Under the pieces are notes generated by a model. It saw nothing but the letters and a program-made list of their open reading frames with translations, did no database searches and was not told the DNA's origin. Below are positions 38,105 to 49,800 of a DNA stretch of 64,000 nucleotides, piece by piece (the stretch's first letter is position 1; each line of letters starts with the position of its first letter). Location: positions 1,792,911-1,856,910 of the forward strand of contig JAYKAV010003166.1 in NCBI GenBank assembly GCA_035582835.1. Reading direction: 5' to 3'. This DNA comes from Phoebastria nigripes. Its lineage: Eukaryota > Chordata > Aves > Procellariiformes > Diomedeidae. The translations under genes were made by a program, and so were the position numbers.

Positions 38105-38700
38105 GCATGTCTGAATATTTTCATTAATAACCTGGAAAAAAGAGGTGGACGGTGAGTTGGCGGCACAGAGGCAGTGGGAGACGGCGCAGCATCACTGGTG
38201 GGAGGCAGCCCTGTGAAGAAGGTGGCAAAGCTGAAGTTAAGCAGAGGAGGACCACAGGGGCAGATGAAAGTCACCACTGCCAAATGCAAGGTTAGGTGCC
38301 TGGGAAGGAGCAGTCCGAGCTCCTTGTACACATTGCTGCGCTTTAAATGAACTGTAACCACTGGGGAGAAAGACCCGAGGGTCGCTGCGGACAGCTAGAT
38401 GAAGACATCTGCTCAGTGTGCAGCCGCAGTCACAAAAGATCAAACAAGACGTTAGGCCTTAGAAAGAATGGGTGAGAAAATATGGAAAATATGATAATGC
38501 TCTTACGCGGGTGTCCGTAGCGTCCCGATCTGGGTATTGTGTGGAGGTCAGCCCCTCGCCTCTGTGGCACGGGAACCCCCCNGTTTTGAGAGGTGGCAGC
38601 TGAAATGGTCAAAGCTAATAGTGTCACTTCTGTGTAGTTGAAAAGATTGGGACTGTTCAGAAAGACCGTGTGAGTAAGAGGATTCGTCGGAGAGGTTTTG
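38105..38700 (+). mobile_element. CR1-type LINE fragment, 3' part of ORF2, decayed
   Basis: Blocks match CR1 in order and orientation. CTGAATATTTTCATTAATAA then CCTGG is the 'FNIFINDL' segment. CCAAATGCAAGGTTAGGTGC is the 'KCKVLH(L/I)G' segment. GAGAAAGACCCGAGGGTCGC matches 'EKDLGV(V/L)'. TCAGTGTGCAGCCGCAGTCA corresponds to the 'SQQCAQVAKKA' part. GTTGAAAAGATTGGGACTGT then TCAG matches the 'R(L)KELGLFSL' segment. Many indels and substitutions break the frame, and the terminal repeat of CR1 is not present. It is older and more diverged than typical lineage-specific copies. Ns at 38582 and 38701. The assignment is from remembered consensus, not a search. Confidence 0.85.
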
Positions 38701-40088
38701 NAAACTAATGCTTGACATATTTAACCTTCCTCAAAATACGAGAGCAAAAGAAAATCCAATAAAACCAGAGGTGTGCATCGGGCACTCTGCAAGGCGACGT
38801 TTCTCCCCCAGCGCTTGCTAAAACGCCGGGGCCATTGGGCAGCCCCTCGCACTGCCCTGTCTGGGGCCGCAGCCGACCCGCTCCCTCCTTCCCTGCTCCT
38901 GCCATCAGAAGCATCCTCTGCTTATCTGTCGACAAGCATATTTTAGCCCGTTTGACACTTCTTGGCAGCGTGTACTGAAACTGCTTTTCATACCGTGTTA
39001 GAAATACGGTCCGTCACAGCATGTTCTCCTCTGCTACAAATCCTTGCTGAGAATCTGAAATATTTTGAAGTCACATTCAATTAACGTGACTTCATCTGGA
39101 GCACAGGGCTTCACTCAGCAGTGTTTTCACCAGCTTCACGGTTTCCCTTTGTCGTGCAGAAATGCTTCTTAGAGTCCAGTCTTGATGCAAGCGATAGGGA
39201 AGCCTCATACAGCCGGTGGGGGATCCCTGGTTGGGGATGGGTTACGTGGTAAGAGCGTGTAAGGCCGTACGGGATGGTTAGGCTGCAGCTTTTTTGGAGG
39301 GGAGTATGTTGCACACACATTCCTCTTCCTCACACTTTTTTCTTTGAACTCGAAAAGAGTTCTTGAACTGGGAGAGATGATTAATGCATAGATACTGAAA
39401 AGCGTAGTCGGCTTTTTAAAATTTTAGTTACTTGGAAATATGGGCTGGCTGCCATGGAAGAGGGTGCTGTAGGAGTTTATCTGAATACAAAATACTGGAA
39501 AGTAAAATTTTACAGTCATTTAATTTGTCTAGTGTTTTCAAATAAGGATACTAAATGGATATATTTAAAACAATGTTACCTCGGGAAAAATATTTATTTG
39601 ATAGGGTCACTGCGAGTTCACCGGTACAATACTGGAACAGCACAATATTGTTTAAAGCAAAAATGGAGAGAAACGCCTGCTCGGTTTAAAGCCCTGGTAA
39701 TGCTGCCCCAAATCCGAGCGTGGCGGTGGCAGCAAGCAGTCCTGCGTACCTGGAGGGTGTGCTCCATCGGAGGTGGCTTCTTCTGCAGAGACAGCTTCGG
39801 TAGCTGTGATTTGCGTATGCATTTTAGAAATGTGTCTGTTTTTTTTTTTTTTTTTTTTTTTAAATAGTTGCAAAGATTTAAGAAGCAGTGTAGCAGCGAG
39901 CCCCCGTGACAGAGCGGCTGGGGCTCGTTTTCTGGCGTCACCCCAGTACATCAGCGGTGTGAGTGGGAGATGTGGTCTGGGAGTTGTCAAAGAGAGGGCA
40001 GATGTTGATATACTGGCTATATAATTACATCTGAGCCTTAATCAGTAAAAGATTAATTAAAGTCATCTAATCCATATAAAACCTGTAG
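38701..40088. other. Non-coding stretch, no gene seen
   Basis: Includes AT-rich 39360-39600 and a T23 run at 39839-39861. Frames at 39454-39990 run through the homopolymer and are not credible. Confidence 0.5.
39839..39861. repeat. Poly-T run (23)
   Basis: Second-longest homopolymer in the window. It is followed by AAATAG. No adjacent element explains it. Confidence 0.95.
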
Positions 40089-40124
40089 AAGCAGAGCTCT
40101 CCAATGGACTGGAGAGCTTTGTTT
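40089..40124. other. Short hairpin, 15-bp stem with 6-base loop
   Basis: Bases 40089-40103 pair with 40110-40124, with two GU pairs. The central nine pairs (AGCTCTCCA / TGGAGAGCT) are perfect. Hairpins of this quality occur by chance about once per several such windows, so function is uncertain. Confidence 0.6.
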
Positions 40125-43100
40125 GGGACACTGGTGATGGAGTAAGGNTGAGAGTTACCCCGGGTAGGTCACGTCTCGTGGCCTGGGTACATGTGTCACC
40201 TCTTTGCTGCGGTCTGCTCTGGTGAGCGCACGTCTGGCCAGAAGACACAAAGAAAGGTCCCCATCCCATTGGGTGCCAATTGTGCGTGTTAGTGAGCCAT
40301 CACCACGAAGCGGGACACTGCTCTGTGCTTTGTGTGTAACGGGTGAGATGCTGGAGGGCTCTCAGGGGGCGAGGCTGGGTGAGCGTCCGATGGGACAGCA
40401 GCTCCAAGGCTATTGCAAGAATTCAGAAATGTTTAAAAAAACCCTACTTCTCCAAAGAGTCAGAAGCGGCTCTAGCCAAACCAGCCCGGTGCCAGGAAAC
40501 AGCTCGGATGGTGGAGTCTCCTGCCGGCATTGCCACTCTGCCAACAGCTAATCCCCTGCGAGAGCACAGGAACAAAACTGTGCTGCTCGCACAGTTACTC
40601 CTCAAGCACAGTCTAATTAATATTAACCCCGTATCGCTGCAAAATTCACACTATATTTTTCATAGCTTACGCGCTAAGCATACCGCTTTGCCAAGGATCA
40701 TACACCAAAACACGGAGCGCAGAAGTATGACGCTTGGCCCGCGCCGCCAGGTTTGCTCGGAGGTAAACAAAACCCTGGCACCTCTGCAGATGACAGTCTG
40801 CTTTGTTTTCTGCTCCTTCGAAAGCACTGGTTCTTGGGAGTGGGCTGGTGAGCCTGCAGAGGTGTGGGGACCCACGCCATAGCTCATGGTACGTGTGTAG
40901 AGCCAAGCTTCAGAGCCCCAGCCTTAATTTCGGTGCCAAGCCTGATGCTTTTGTGCCCAAGAGCTGGATGCGTTGCTTGCTTAGTAAAGCGGGTTAATGC
41001 CTTGCTGGACTCTGACACGCCAATGGCTCAGTCAGTTCAAAACAAACAAAATTCCAGTTTGGACTGAGCTGGCCCAAAATGAAATGCCTTGTTTTGTTTT
41101 TCCTCCTGGAGTTTTGGGCACATTTTCCCCACATGAAGTTTTGTAGTTGGCTGGAGCTGCGTGTTGGTGATGTGAAAGAGCTCCAGAGGAAGAGGGGATA
41201 AACATTTTGATGTCAAGGTGTCTAGCGAGGGAAAGTTTGCATTTAGGCTGCCTTCAAATTAGGGGTTTTGGTGGACACTTCATCTCTGGCNAGGAATTTT
41301 TCACATTTCCATCTCGTAATCTGTGGACCACTACAGCCAGGTTTATAGGAGCTTTTGGAAATGAACCCGTTCCACAAATGAAAGGCAGAGGGCAGCTGAA
41401 AGCAGGTCTCTGCTGCCTCGGGCAGTGAATTTGGCTCACGCTTCCAATGTTGAGGCTCACTCAGTTCTCAGAGGAAGGATTTGAAAAGGAGGAGAAAAAA
41501 ACCACAACAGAGGAGTTGCTGCAGGTCATTCAGGGGGGGATGCTGCTGTTCCATCACTTCTGTTGCTCCCCTCTCACGGTGGCACACTGCATCCTCGCCC
41601 ATGGACACAGCTCCTCCATTTGTTCTTATCATCATCAGTAAAGACGCTACAACAATTTTCAAGAGCGGGAAGGCATGAAGTCATCCTTCGTGCTGTCTGT
41701 GGTTGCATTTTGATTCCTCAGAGGTCCCTATTTTCCAGTCATTGGCGAAGGGAAGTGTTATGTGTGCATTCGTGGGGTGCTTTAGGATGAAAATACGATA
41801 TCTGTATGTACCTTTTGCTGTAGTTATTTAAAAGATGCTTTTTAAGTATCACTGCCTTTAGTTATAAAAAGCAGATGTTGAAATGAAGGCTACGGAAATT
41901 TGAAATGGTGACCAGAGAAATTTAGCCAGTGCCTTCTTCCATCCCAACTGGTGAACCCTTGGAGCCATTTTAAGCAGACCCAGGATGAAGGCATTGGAGG
42001 TGATGACCTTTGAAAACAGGCAGAAGAAAACAACCACAGAAATGTTTGCACTGAAGAAAAACCTATAACATGAGGCATCCAGTGGGCAAAGGTAGCTTTA
42101 AAATGTCCTAGTTCTGGACAAGCTTTGGTCAGCATTTGTGTGTTTCAGAAGACGTGGGAAATTGGGTTTCATGAGTTCTGTGGTTAAAGAAGTGGTTGGT
42201 GTTGATCATAGCTCCCATTGTTCGTCTTTTGGTGTTCCTTGGGTACCTGTAGTGGGTGTTACTCTTAGGTGATACGTAGATGGACAGCCTGCTCCTAGGA
42301 GTAGTTCATGAGCATGAAGCGTGTCTCAGACCCCACAGCCTGTTTGCTCCTGTGCATTTGTAGCCACAGGGAGAAAATTCCCACTAACATTGTTCTGTCA
42401 AATGCTTTTTATTTAAGTCTCCTAAGTTTTCTAACCACTTTGCCCCTTCGTTCTCAAGTCAGTAGCTTTTATTATGAAAGCCCTGTATTGATAACTATTG
42501 GGGAAATTCCCTGAGGCTGCTGAGCAGGAATCTGCCTTGATGACAGAGATGCTTCCAATTTTTAAGCAAAACAGCCTGTAAACTGTGCCATCAAATAACA
42601 AGTATGGGATCCCTGCTGTGTAATGTGTGGGATCCTGTAGTATTTTTATTTCCAGGGTGATACCCTCATGGTAGCATGTGGAGCTACAGCTGGGCCGCCA
42701 AGGAGCATCCTGCTTTGGGAAGATGAACGGAGAATATGTTCCTCAGGATTGCCATGCCTAATTAGCCTCAAGTTCTGGTATTAGGAGATGTTAATGAGCT
42801 AGAGCATATAAACTAACCGCAGGAAAAAAACCCTTTTAATGGCTACGCCAGCAGTAGGAAGAGTAGTGCTGCTGCGGGGGGAGCTGACTCACAGCTCGGG
42901 ACCGGTGGCACGGGGCAGGGGGTTGCAGTGCCCAGCTTGGCCGCAGGGACCTTGCGGCACACATGGGCATGGCCNGCCTCGTCTCAGTGGTAAACCAGAG
43001 ACGAGTCTCTCTAAGCTTGGTGATCGCGAGGAGCTGTGATCGTTTTCTATAAAACGGTCTAATTAGCACAAGGTCGGTCTGTTTCTTGGATTTTTTTTTT

Positions 43101-46100
43101 TTTTTGCTTTGGGCGCGCAGCCCTGGTGATGACCAGTATAGCCAGTATTGCAAGCTAACAGCGTACGGCTTCAGTTAGCACTGCCTGCCCGTATTTGTAT
43201 GTTGTACTCCATTTACCTTCATTTTTTCCCCCTTTTTTTTTCCATAGTGAAGATAAAGGTTTAAAAACTGAAGTAGGAGATTTAATTAATTTGCAATTCT
43301 ATATCAAAATTCAGAGAGGTCAGAGAAGTTCATTCTTTCTACTTCATTTTGGCTCATTTGGCATCTTTCTTTAGAGGCAGGTGAGGAAGTTGCACTTCCA
43401 TTCTCTCTCTTTCTCATGTACCTCCATCATGCACTGTTTTACCGTACCAGCTATTGTATTCATTATTTCAGAAAAGTGCTCTGTTTATAGGCAAGCTAAG
43501 CTGCTGCAATGTAAGATTTTTATTCTTCATACTGGAAAAGATGTCTTTTTTTTTTTCCTTATTGCTTTGAAACTGTGTAAAACAGACATGGGGAAAAAAA
43601 AAACCAAACCAGCTTGCCAGGCTCTTAAGTGAATTCATTGCATTGAAGAACGGAGTTGGAGAGGAGCCAGCACAGAACCCCTGATCAGGCAAGAAGGGAA
43701 GGGATAACGCGGCCACGGTGAGGACGTGAGGCCGGAGAAAAGCTCTGAGAGGAAGAAATAATTGAGGTGGGGAGGGAAACGAGAAATGTTTGATAAAAGG
43801 ATGTTGGTTAGCTACCGGCATGGTGCAAGTCACGAAGAAAGGATGNGCGCGTCAGGCGGGGAATTGATGGAGAGGGGTGTTACAAATGCCTCCGCAGAGC
43901 GCACCGGGAGACCCTGCCCGGGATGCTGTTTGTGCTGCTAGCCACCACATCAATAAATTCAGGCTGAATTTAAAAGAAAACGTATATTCAACTGAAGAGT
44001 GAAGTTTCTCGAACTTCATGGCCCAAAGGAGTCGGTCAGTGAGATCCTTCCAGCCCCAGAGCCCTGGATTCCTGTCAGGCGTTTGCGTTGGGGGAGTGGG
44101 ACCTTGGTAATATTTTAGCTGTAAACTTGGTGTCTTTATGCTGGAGCTCTGGATTATCCTTTTGGACTTGGTGGAGCACATCTGTCTGCTGAGCAGCTAG
44201 CCTGTAGTCATGCAGCAAGTAGCCAGGGATGAACTGCCTGTGTCATCGTCTGCCAGTGAGGGGGGCAGCTTTGCACAGCTCCCGATGGTCGGTTGCTTCA
44301 GCACGTGTCCACTCCAGATAGGCTTTAGATCAAAGTTGCTGCCAAAGCCTGAGAGATGCACGCATTTTTCCAGGTTGGAGGACGAGCATCTGGGTACTCA
44401 GTTCTGACAGCAGCAAAATTGCAGCGAGAGTGCTCTGCTTGGCTGTCGTAAGGGCAACGCAACGAGGTTCTCGTTGGAAGATGCCTTCCAAGCCTGACTT
44501 TGCACTGTGGTGCCACTGGAGATGGCATGGAGGAGGCCACGTGCAAATGGTATCCTGCTATAAGCGCTTCTTCTAGAGTCTGAGGTGGTGGTGGGACTCA
44601 TCTGTGTACCTTCGGCTGCCCACAGGAGGGGAAAGCGGTGGGACGTGTGGGGCATTTTGCAGCAGCTGCTGTTGGAAAGAACAACTCCCGGAGCTGGCAG
44701 CCGGCGTGGAAGAAAGTAAATAAAGAAAAGTCATCCCCATTTCAAGTTGTGGTATTTTGACTTAGTTAAAATATTTATCTAAGAATTCTAATGGGGAAAT
44801 GTAAAAATGTAAGTTTATGAATGTTCCAACGAATAGGAAGAAAAGAAAAAAGGCCTGGGAGAAAATACCACAGCGTTTTCATTCTTTTAAGGATATCTGG
44901 CTGTTTTTTAAGTGCTTGGGGATGAAGGACTTATTGTATTGGTCTGATTACAAAGTGCTCATAGAGCCCAAGTGTAACCGTTACAGGCAGTGCTCATTTT
45001 CTGACATCGCATATTCTTGAGCTCTGGAAGCGCAATATCAGCTACTCCCCATCCTATTTATCGCATCCAGCTTTTTAAGTAATGGGCCAAATAATGATTG
45101 CAGATGCTATAATCAACATTTTTTGTTAATGATTTAGAGCTCTATTTGCAAAATAATTAGTTCTGCAGAGCTCCATGGTACAATACAACAGGAATGCTCT
45201 CCTGACTTTTTATAGCCACAAGTTAATTGAAACTACAGAGCCCGGAGGGTACAAGGCAGTCCAAGGGCGAGCCTGGGAGCCTCAGCCCCAGGATTATTGT
45301 AGCCTGATGGGTGTGAAATGAGCTTAAATGTCGGCTGTGGACCCGCTCTTCCATGGACCCATGCAGTAATAACTGAGCTTTTGGAGATGGGGACCACAGG
45401 GAGACCATCCTGGTTTCTTACAGCAACAAATGCAGAGACATTGCCTGACAAACCCAAACACCTGACCCATCCTTACTGAGGGGCAGATGTATCCTGAGAG
45501 CTTTTAAAAACCACTTGAAAGAATCTGCTCTTGCTATAGAAAAAAATAGATGTGCTCTGTGTCTTCCCCGCATGACCAGGAGGGTGGTTGGGTGCAAAGC
45601 AGACGGGTTTTGTTGCTGGCGCGGCTCCTGGCCACACCGGACAGGCCCNGTGAGGTCCCTCGCTCTCTTTTCCCTTTTGTCTGTTTGGATTTTCAGTTCA
45701 TGAGCAGAAAGGTCTTGATTCACACTTGGCACAACATGGCTCTGATCTCAGCAGCAGATGCCAGATGCTGCTGGAATACAAAGAAATAATGAAAGTAACC
45801 CGAAATGTGTGAGTCAGCAGTAGGTGTGATGGGGGTGCCTCCTCTGCTTTGTCTGTCTTTCTCTGGCTTTTCTCACTCCATTCACTCTGCCTTCAGCTTT
45901 AGTCTCAGCTTCTCATTTTTCCTCCTATTTTCTCCCTCCGGCTTCATTCCCTTTTGTCTTTCTTTTCTGCCTTTTGCCATCTTCTTACTGCCCACTTGTG
46001 TGATGTGACCACGTAGTGGGGGAGTGATGTTCCCCACAACGCTTAGGAGAACTTGACTTTACTGGTAACTAGAAATCTACTTCCATTCCACTTCAATTCC

Positions 46101-46757
46101 CTGGCACCCCCAGTACCGTTAGTGCCGTCTCGGCAGCGGACATTTCATTTATGGAAATTCGGAGGGTTTCTTCCTTCCTTCTCTACACACAACGCTGTGT
46201 GCCGGTGTCATTGCAGAAGTGCTAACTGCAGTCAGTACCTCTTTGAAAAATGCTGAATTGCTTTAGTTCTTCATTGTGAATCGCTAATTTTATTTCCTCC
46301 TAACACTATGTACAGTTACTATAGTTCTGGAGGTCACTGGAGCTTTGTAAGTGCAGCCAAAAGTGTTTTAAATAGTCATCGTGCAGCATAGTGATACCAT
46401 CAATCTCCCGTGCCATTATTATATCTAGAAAGTTGGATTTGATATTCATTTTCATATTTAAAGTGAAATTACTGGCAAGCCGCCATATCCTGTAAGGCAC
46501 AGAGAGTGGTAACTTGTTCATAAAGGTTTATATGAGTGTAATGGTATTACCTATTGGTTTGGGATATTTTTCAACAAATCAAGAACTGCTGGCAGCCAAA
46601 TGGTTTCTGAAGAGGGTCTTTCCTCCTTAACTGGTCTTATTTTATTCTTTCATTTCCAAGCCTGTCTATAGTCTAGCTCTAATAATGATTAGATCTTTTT
46701 AATTGGAATCTCCTAAGCTTCAATTACCAGCTTGCCCAGAAATACTTTGCTTTTTGG

Positions 46758-46763
<6 letters not shown>
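40125..46763. other. Non-coding stretch, no gene seen
   Basis: Frames up to 179 codons (40343-40882) overlap others on both strands and are not recognisable. 43091-43105 is a T15 run. AT-richer parts at 42480-42660, 43170-43370 and 45020-45190 have regulatory-like composition. 45840-46010 is a pyrimidine-rich tract (CTTT/TTCT) on the + strand. Ns at 40147, 41291, 42975, 43846 and 45650. No splice-supported exon found. Confidence 0.5.
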
Positions 46764-46799
<36 letters not shown>

Positions 46800-46830
46800 T
46801 ACATATATATATATGAAAAAAAAAAGGGGG
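46764..46830. repeat. Compound (TA)n-(AC)n-(TA)n microsatellite with flanking A and G runs
   Basis: About 13 TA units, then five AC units, then a further (TA)n, A10 and G6. It is a compound dinucleotide repeat able to extrude as a cruciform. Expected to be highly variable in length. Confidence 0.95.
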
Positions 46831-49800
46831 GAAGAAAAAACCCATAAAATAATAGTGGAATGTAAGTCTGCGGCATATTGAATTAATTTCCTGTTCCACT
46901 TCTGCATCAGCTAACCAGACAAATAACCAATTTGTTAAGGGCTCTGCTACTTCCTTCAATCACTTGCTCACAATACACTTTTTACATTTTATTTCCTGGT
47001 TTTTCCATTTCAATTCCTTGCATCCCCTGCAGGTCTCTGTTTCAGAGCCAACAGCAACATACCCACTGAGGGAGGGCAGGGTGTGATCCTTCGCCTCCCA
47101 GCAACCCCGTCTGCCCTCTGCTGCATGGGTTTTCTGCAAGGTCCCCGACTGGAAGGACACCGAGCTCTTTGATGAGCATCCCTTTGCATTCCCCTTGCCA
47201 ATTCACGGGGACCCAAACCGAGGATCCCGCCGGTGCCACCTCTTTATTGCTTGGCCTTGCCTTATCGGTGGCGGCAGGAATTACGGCCATTTCAAGCGGG
47301 TTCCCAGTTTATTGAGCTGTTTCCAAGAGCACCGAAACAGAAATATCGGCACGGCACAGTGGCGGGGAGGAGGGTGTCAGTGGTATGTATTGGGCAGCAG
47401 GATTAAGCAATCATAACAGACAGAGCTTTTATTATTTTCCTTTCCTGCTGCATGATGGATTCTTTTGGAGACTGGTACAGCACTGGGTAACTAAGTGCAA
47501 TGTGGCTTTTTGCTCCGTTCAGTGTATTTTGTGGGTTTATATTTGTATTTAGGAAATTGATTCTGAACACTCTGCCAGGGACATCTTTCCAGAGAAATTA
47601 AGGCAACAGGGAGAAAAAACCAAACACCACTCTGCATTTCTGGGTAAACTGCCTTAACTGCCAAATGGTTCCTTGCAGATGCACAATCCTATAGGAGAAT
47701 CTGTAAGAAAAATAAAGATGTGTAATTTGAGACTTCTCGAGTAGAAGTTAAAGAGGGCTTTCAGTGTACTCTGATGGATAGGGGAGGAAGTACATCAATT
47801 CAGTTGCAGTATTGTGTAGAGCATAATAAATATTTTATTACCACAGACTATCATTTAGTTACTAAACAGCGTGGGGCAGACTCTGCTCTCGGATGGTGTC
47901 CGCACATTGGCAACTCCGTGAATATCACACGAGTTCGTTTCTGCGGTCAAGGACAGCATTTGGGTCAGATACTGCAAAGTCTGCGCATAAAATATTCAAG
48001 ACCCACATAAGAAAACTCTTCAGGCTGGCACCGTAGCAGCGTGTTAGGGCAGCAGTATGGTATTTCTGGTTTGACCATAAAATACTTTGGCCTCAGGCTG
48101 GAATTTGATAAATAAGATGAATTCGACTATTTCAATGCTGATGATACAGGATTATATGTATTTTGAAATACAGTGTAGCCTTGGCTATCCAAGTGAGAGG
48201 GGTGATAGTGAATGCTGTTTTGCAGGGTGAGCTGAATATGCACAGTTGGTTAAAGAATCTTTGGTCTTTTAAAAGAATCTTTAAGAATCATAGGGTTTCG
48301 GGAGTTTCTGCGGGTGTTTGCTGTGCAACATGCATACATTTCTGTTGGAAACAAAACTCAAGCAAATTCCGAACAAAAGGTCAGTGAGGACGAGTGGTCG
48401 GGAACCAACACCAGTGTGGATGGTACGGCATTTGGCTGAAGCAGTTTAATAGCAGATTTAGTGGGGGGAAAAAAAAATAACTTGGGCAACTTTTTACCAT
48501 TTGAGTTTCTTTTTTGCGTTCAATGTGATGCGAGGAAGCCAGAAAGCCAGTGGGAAACTGGAGAGGGAACATGCCTGAAAACCAGCAGCAGAAATGTCAT
48601 CATTTTCTGGTAATCATTTGTGAGCTTTCTGACCAGCTACCACAGTAACTTTGGCTTTCTGGTTTTCCTGCTGTCATACAGTAATAGTTTTAAACTTGTC
48701 ATGCCTGGAGGGAGATGCCAATATCAAACTGAGAATTAAGTAAATGGTTTTGATTGGAATTGAAAAGAAAGTGTTCCCTGCTTTAAGCTAAGTTTCAATT
48801 TAACCTAATTACACAGTACTGTAATCGGTGTTTAGTTAATCCTGATAGGTAAAAATTCAGAAGTAAGGCGAGAGGCATGTCCTCACCCAGACACATGGTA
48901 AGTGCTTTGTGGGTTGGCAAGGAGATGTGAAATTCCTTGCTTTGCAGGTTTACATTCGAGTGACTCTTCATGTCCCTTCATGTGCTTTTCCCTCTGGGAC
49001 TTTCTCGGGGCCATGTTTAATACAGAACCACTAGGACACCCGTGAGTTACGGGATAATAATTCCGTGTCAGGTACTGTGAGAATGAAGCTTATTTTACAA
49101 GAATTCCCTTTGATGGAAGTAGGGCCCCTAATTCAAACTTGAGTGCATTTTAAGAGACATATACATGCACACAATAAAATCCAGGGAGAACAATTTGCAT
49201 AGAAAAGCCAGGAAACAGCTGGGCTTACAGACAGCTGAAATTTTAGGGCTTGTTTTCTGGGGGAATAGGGGNAGAGCCAAGCAAAAGAATTTTAAATCCA
49301 GGCTACTTTTGAGAATTTTGCTTAATATTGTGTATGTTGGAATAATTTTTAGAAACACAGCTGTGTGCTGGCTCCTGAGACCAGGTAATTTTACCTAACA
49401 TTAATATTGAGGTTGTTGTTCTTTGTTATTATCAGCTAACAGTAANGGTAAGAGACACTTACTTGTCTGGGTTCTATATGTATGTATTTGTTCTTACTTT
49501 AAATTCTTTCCCATAGATACAATTCAGCACAATCAATGCCAACAAAATTATTTTGAAAGCAGATTAGATTAACATCTTATCCCTTACTGAGCTTCCCATT
49601 GGCATATGAGATGATCCTTAGAGAATTAAGATTTGTGTCAGCGACAGAAATGCTCGCATGAGATTGCTCAGCCTTTTGCTGGCCATTTTTTCTTTAAATA
49701 TTTGACGGAAGTGCCTGGTCAGGCTAAATTCAGTCAGTGTAGTATACTTCTGGAGGTTGATGACTAACACCAGAGCAGGAAAAAAGCATCTGAGAAGCAT

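Noticed and set aside
40343..40882. Plus-strand ORF of 179 codons
   Set aside because: Translation has no recognisable domain, several other frames overlap it, and no acceptor/donor pair brackets it.
45840..46010. Long pyrimidine-rich tract as a splice acceptor region
   Set aside because: The tract is long but is not followed by an AG plus an open, donor-terminated exon.
48280..48310. AAGAATCATAGGG, like the terminal repeat of a minus-strand CR1
   Set aside because: Only one copy of the ATCATAG word and no CR1 body beside it.
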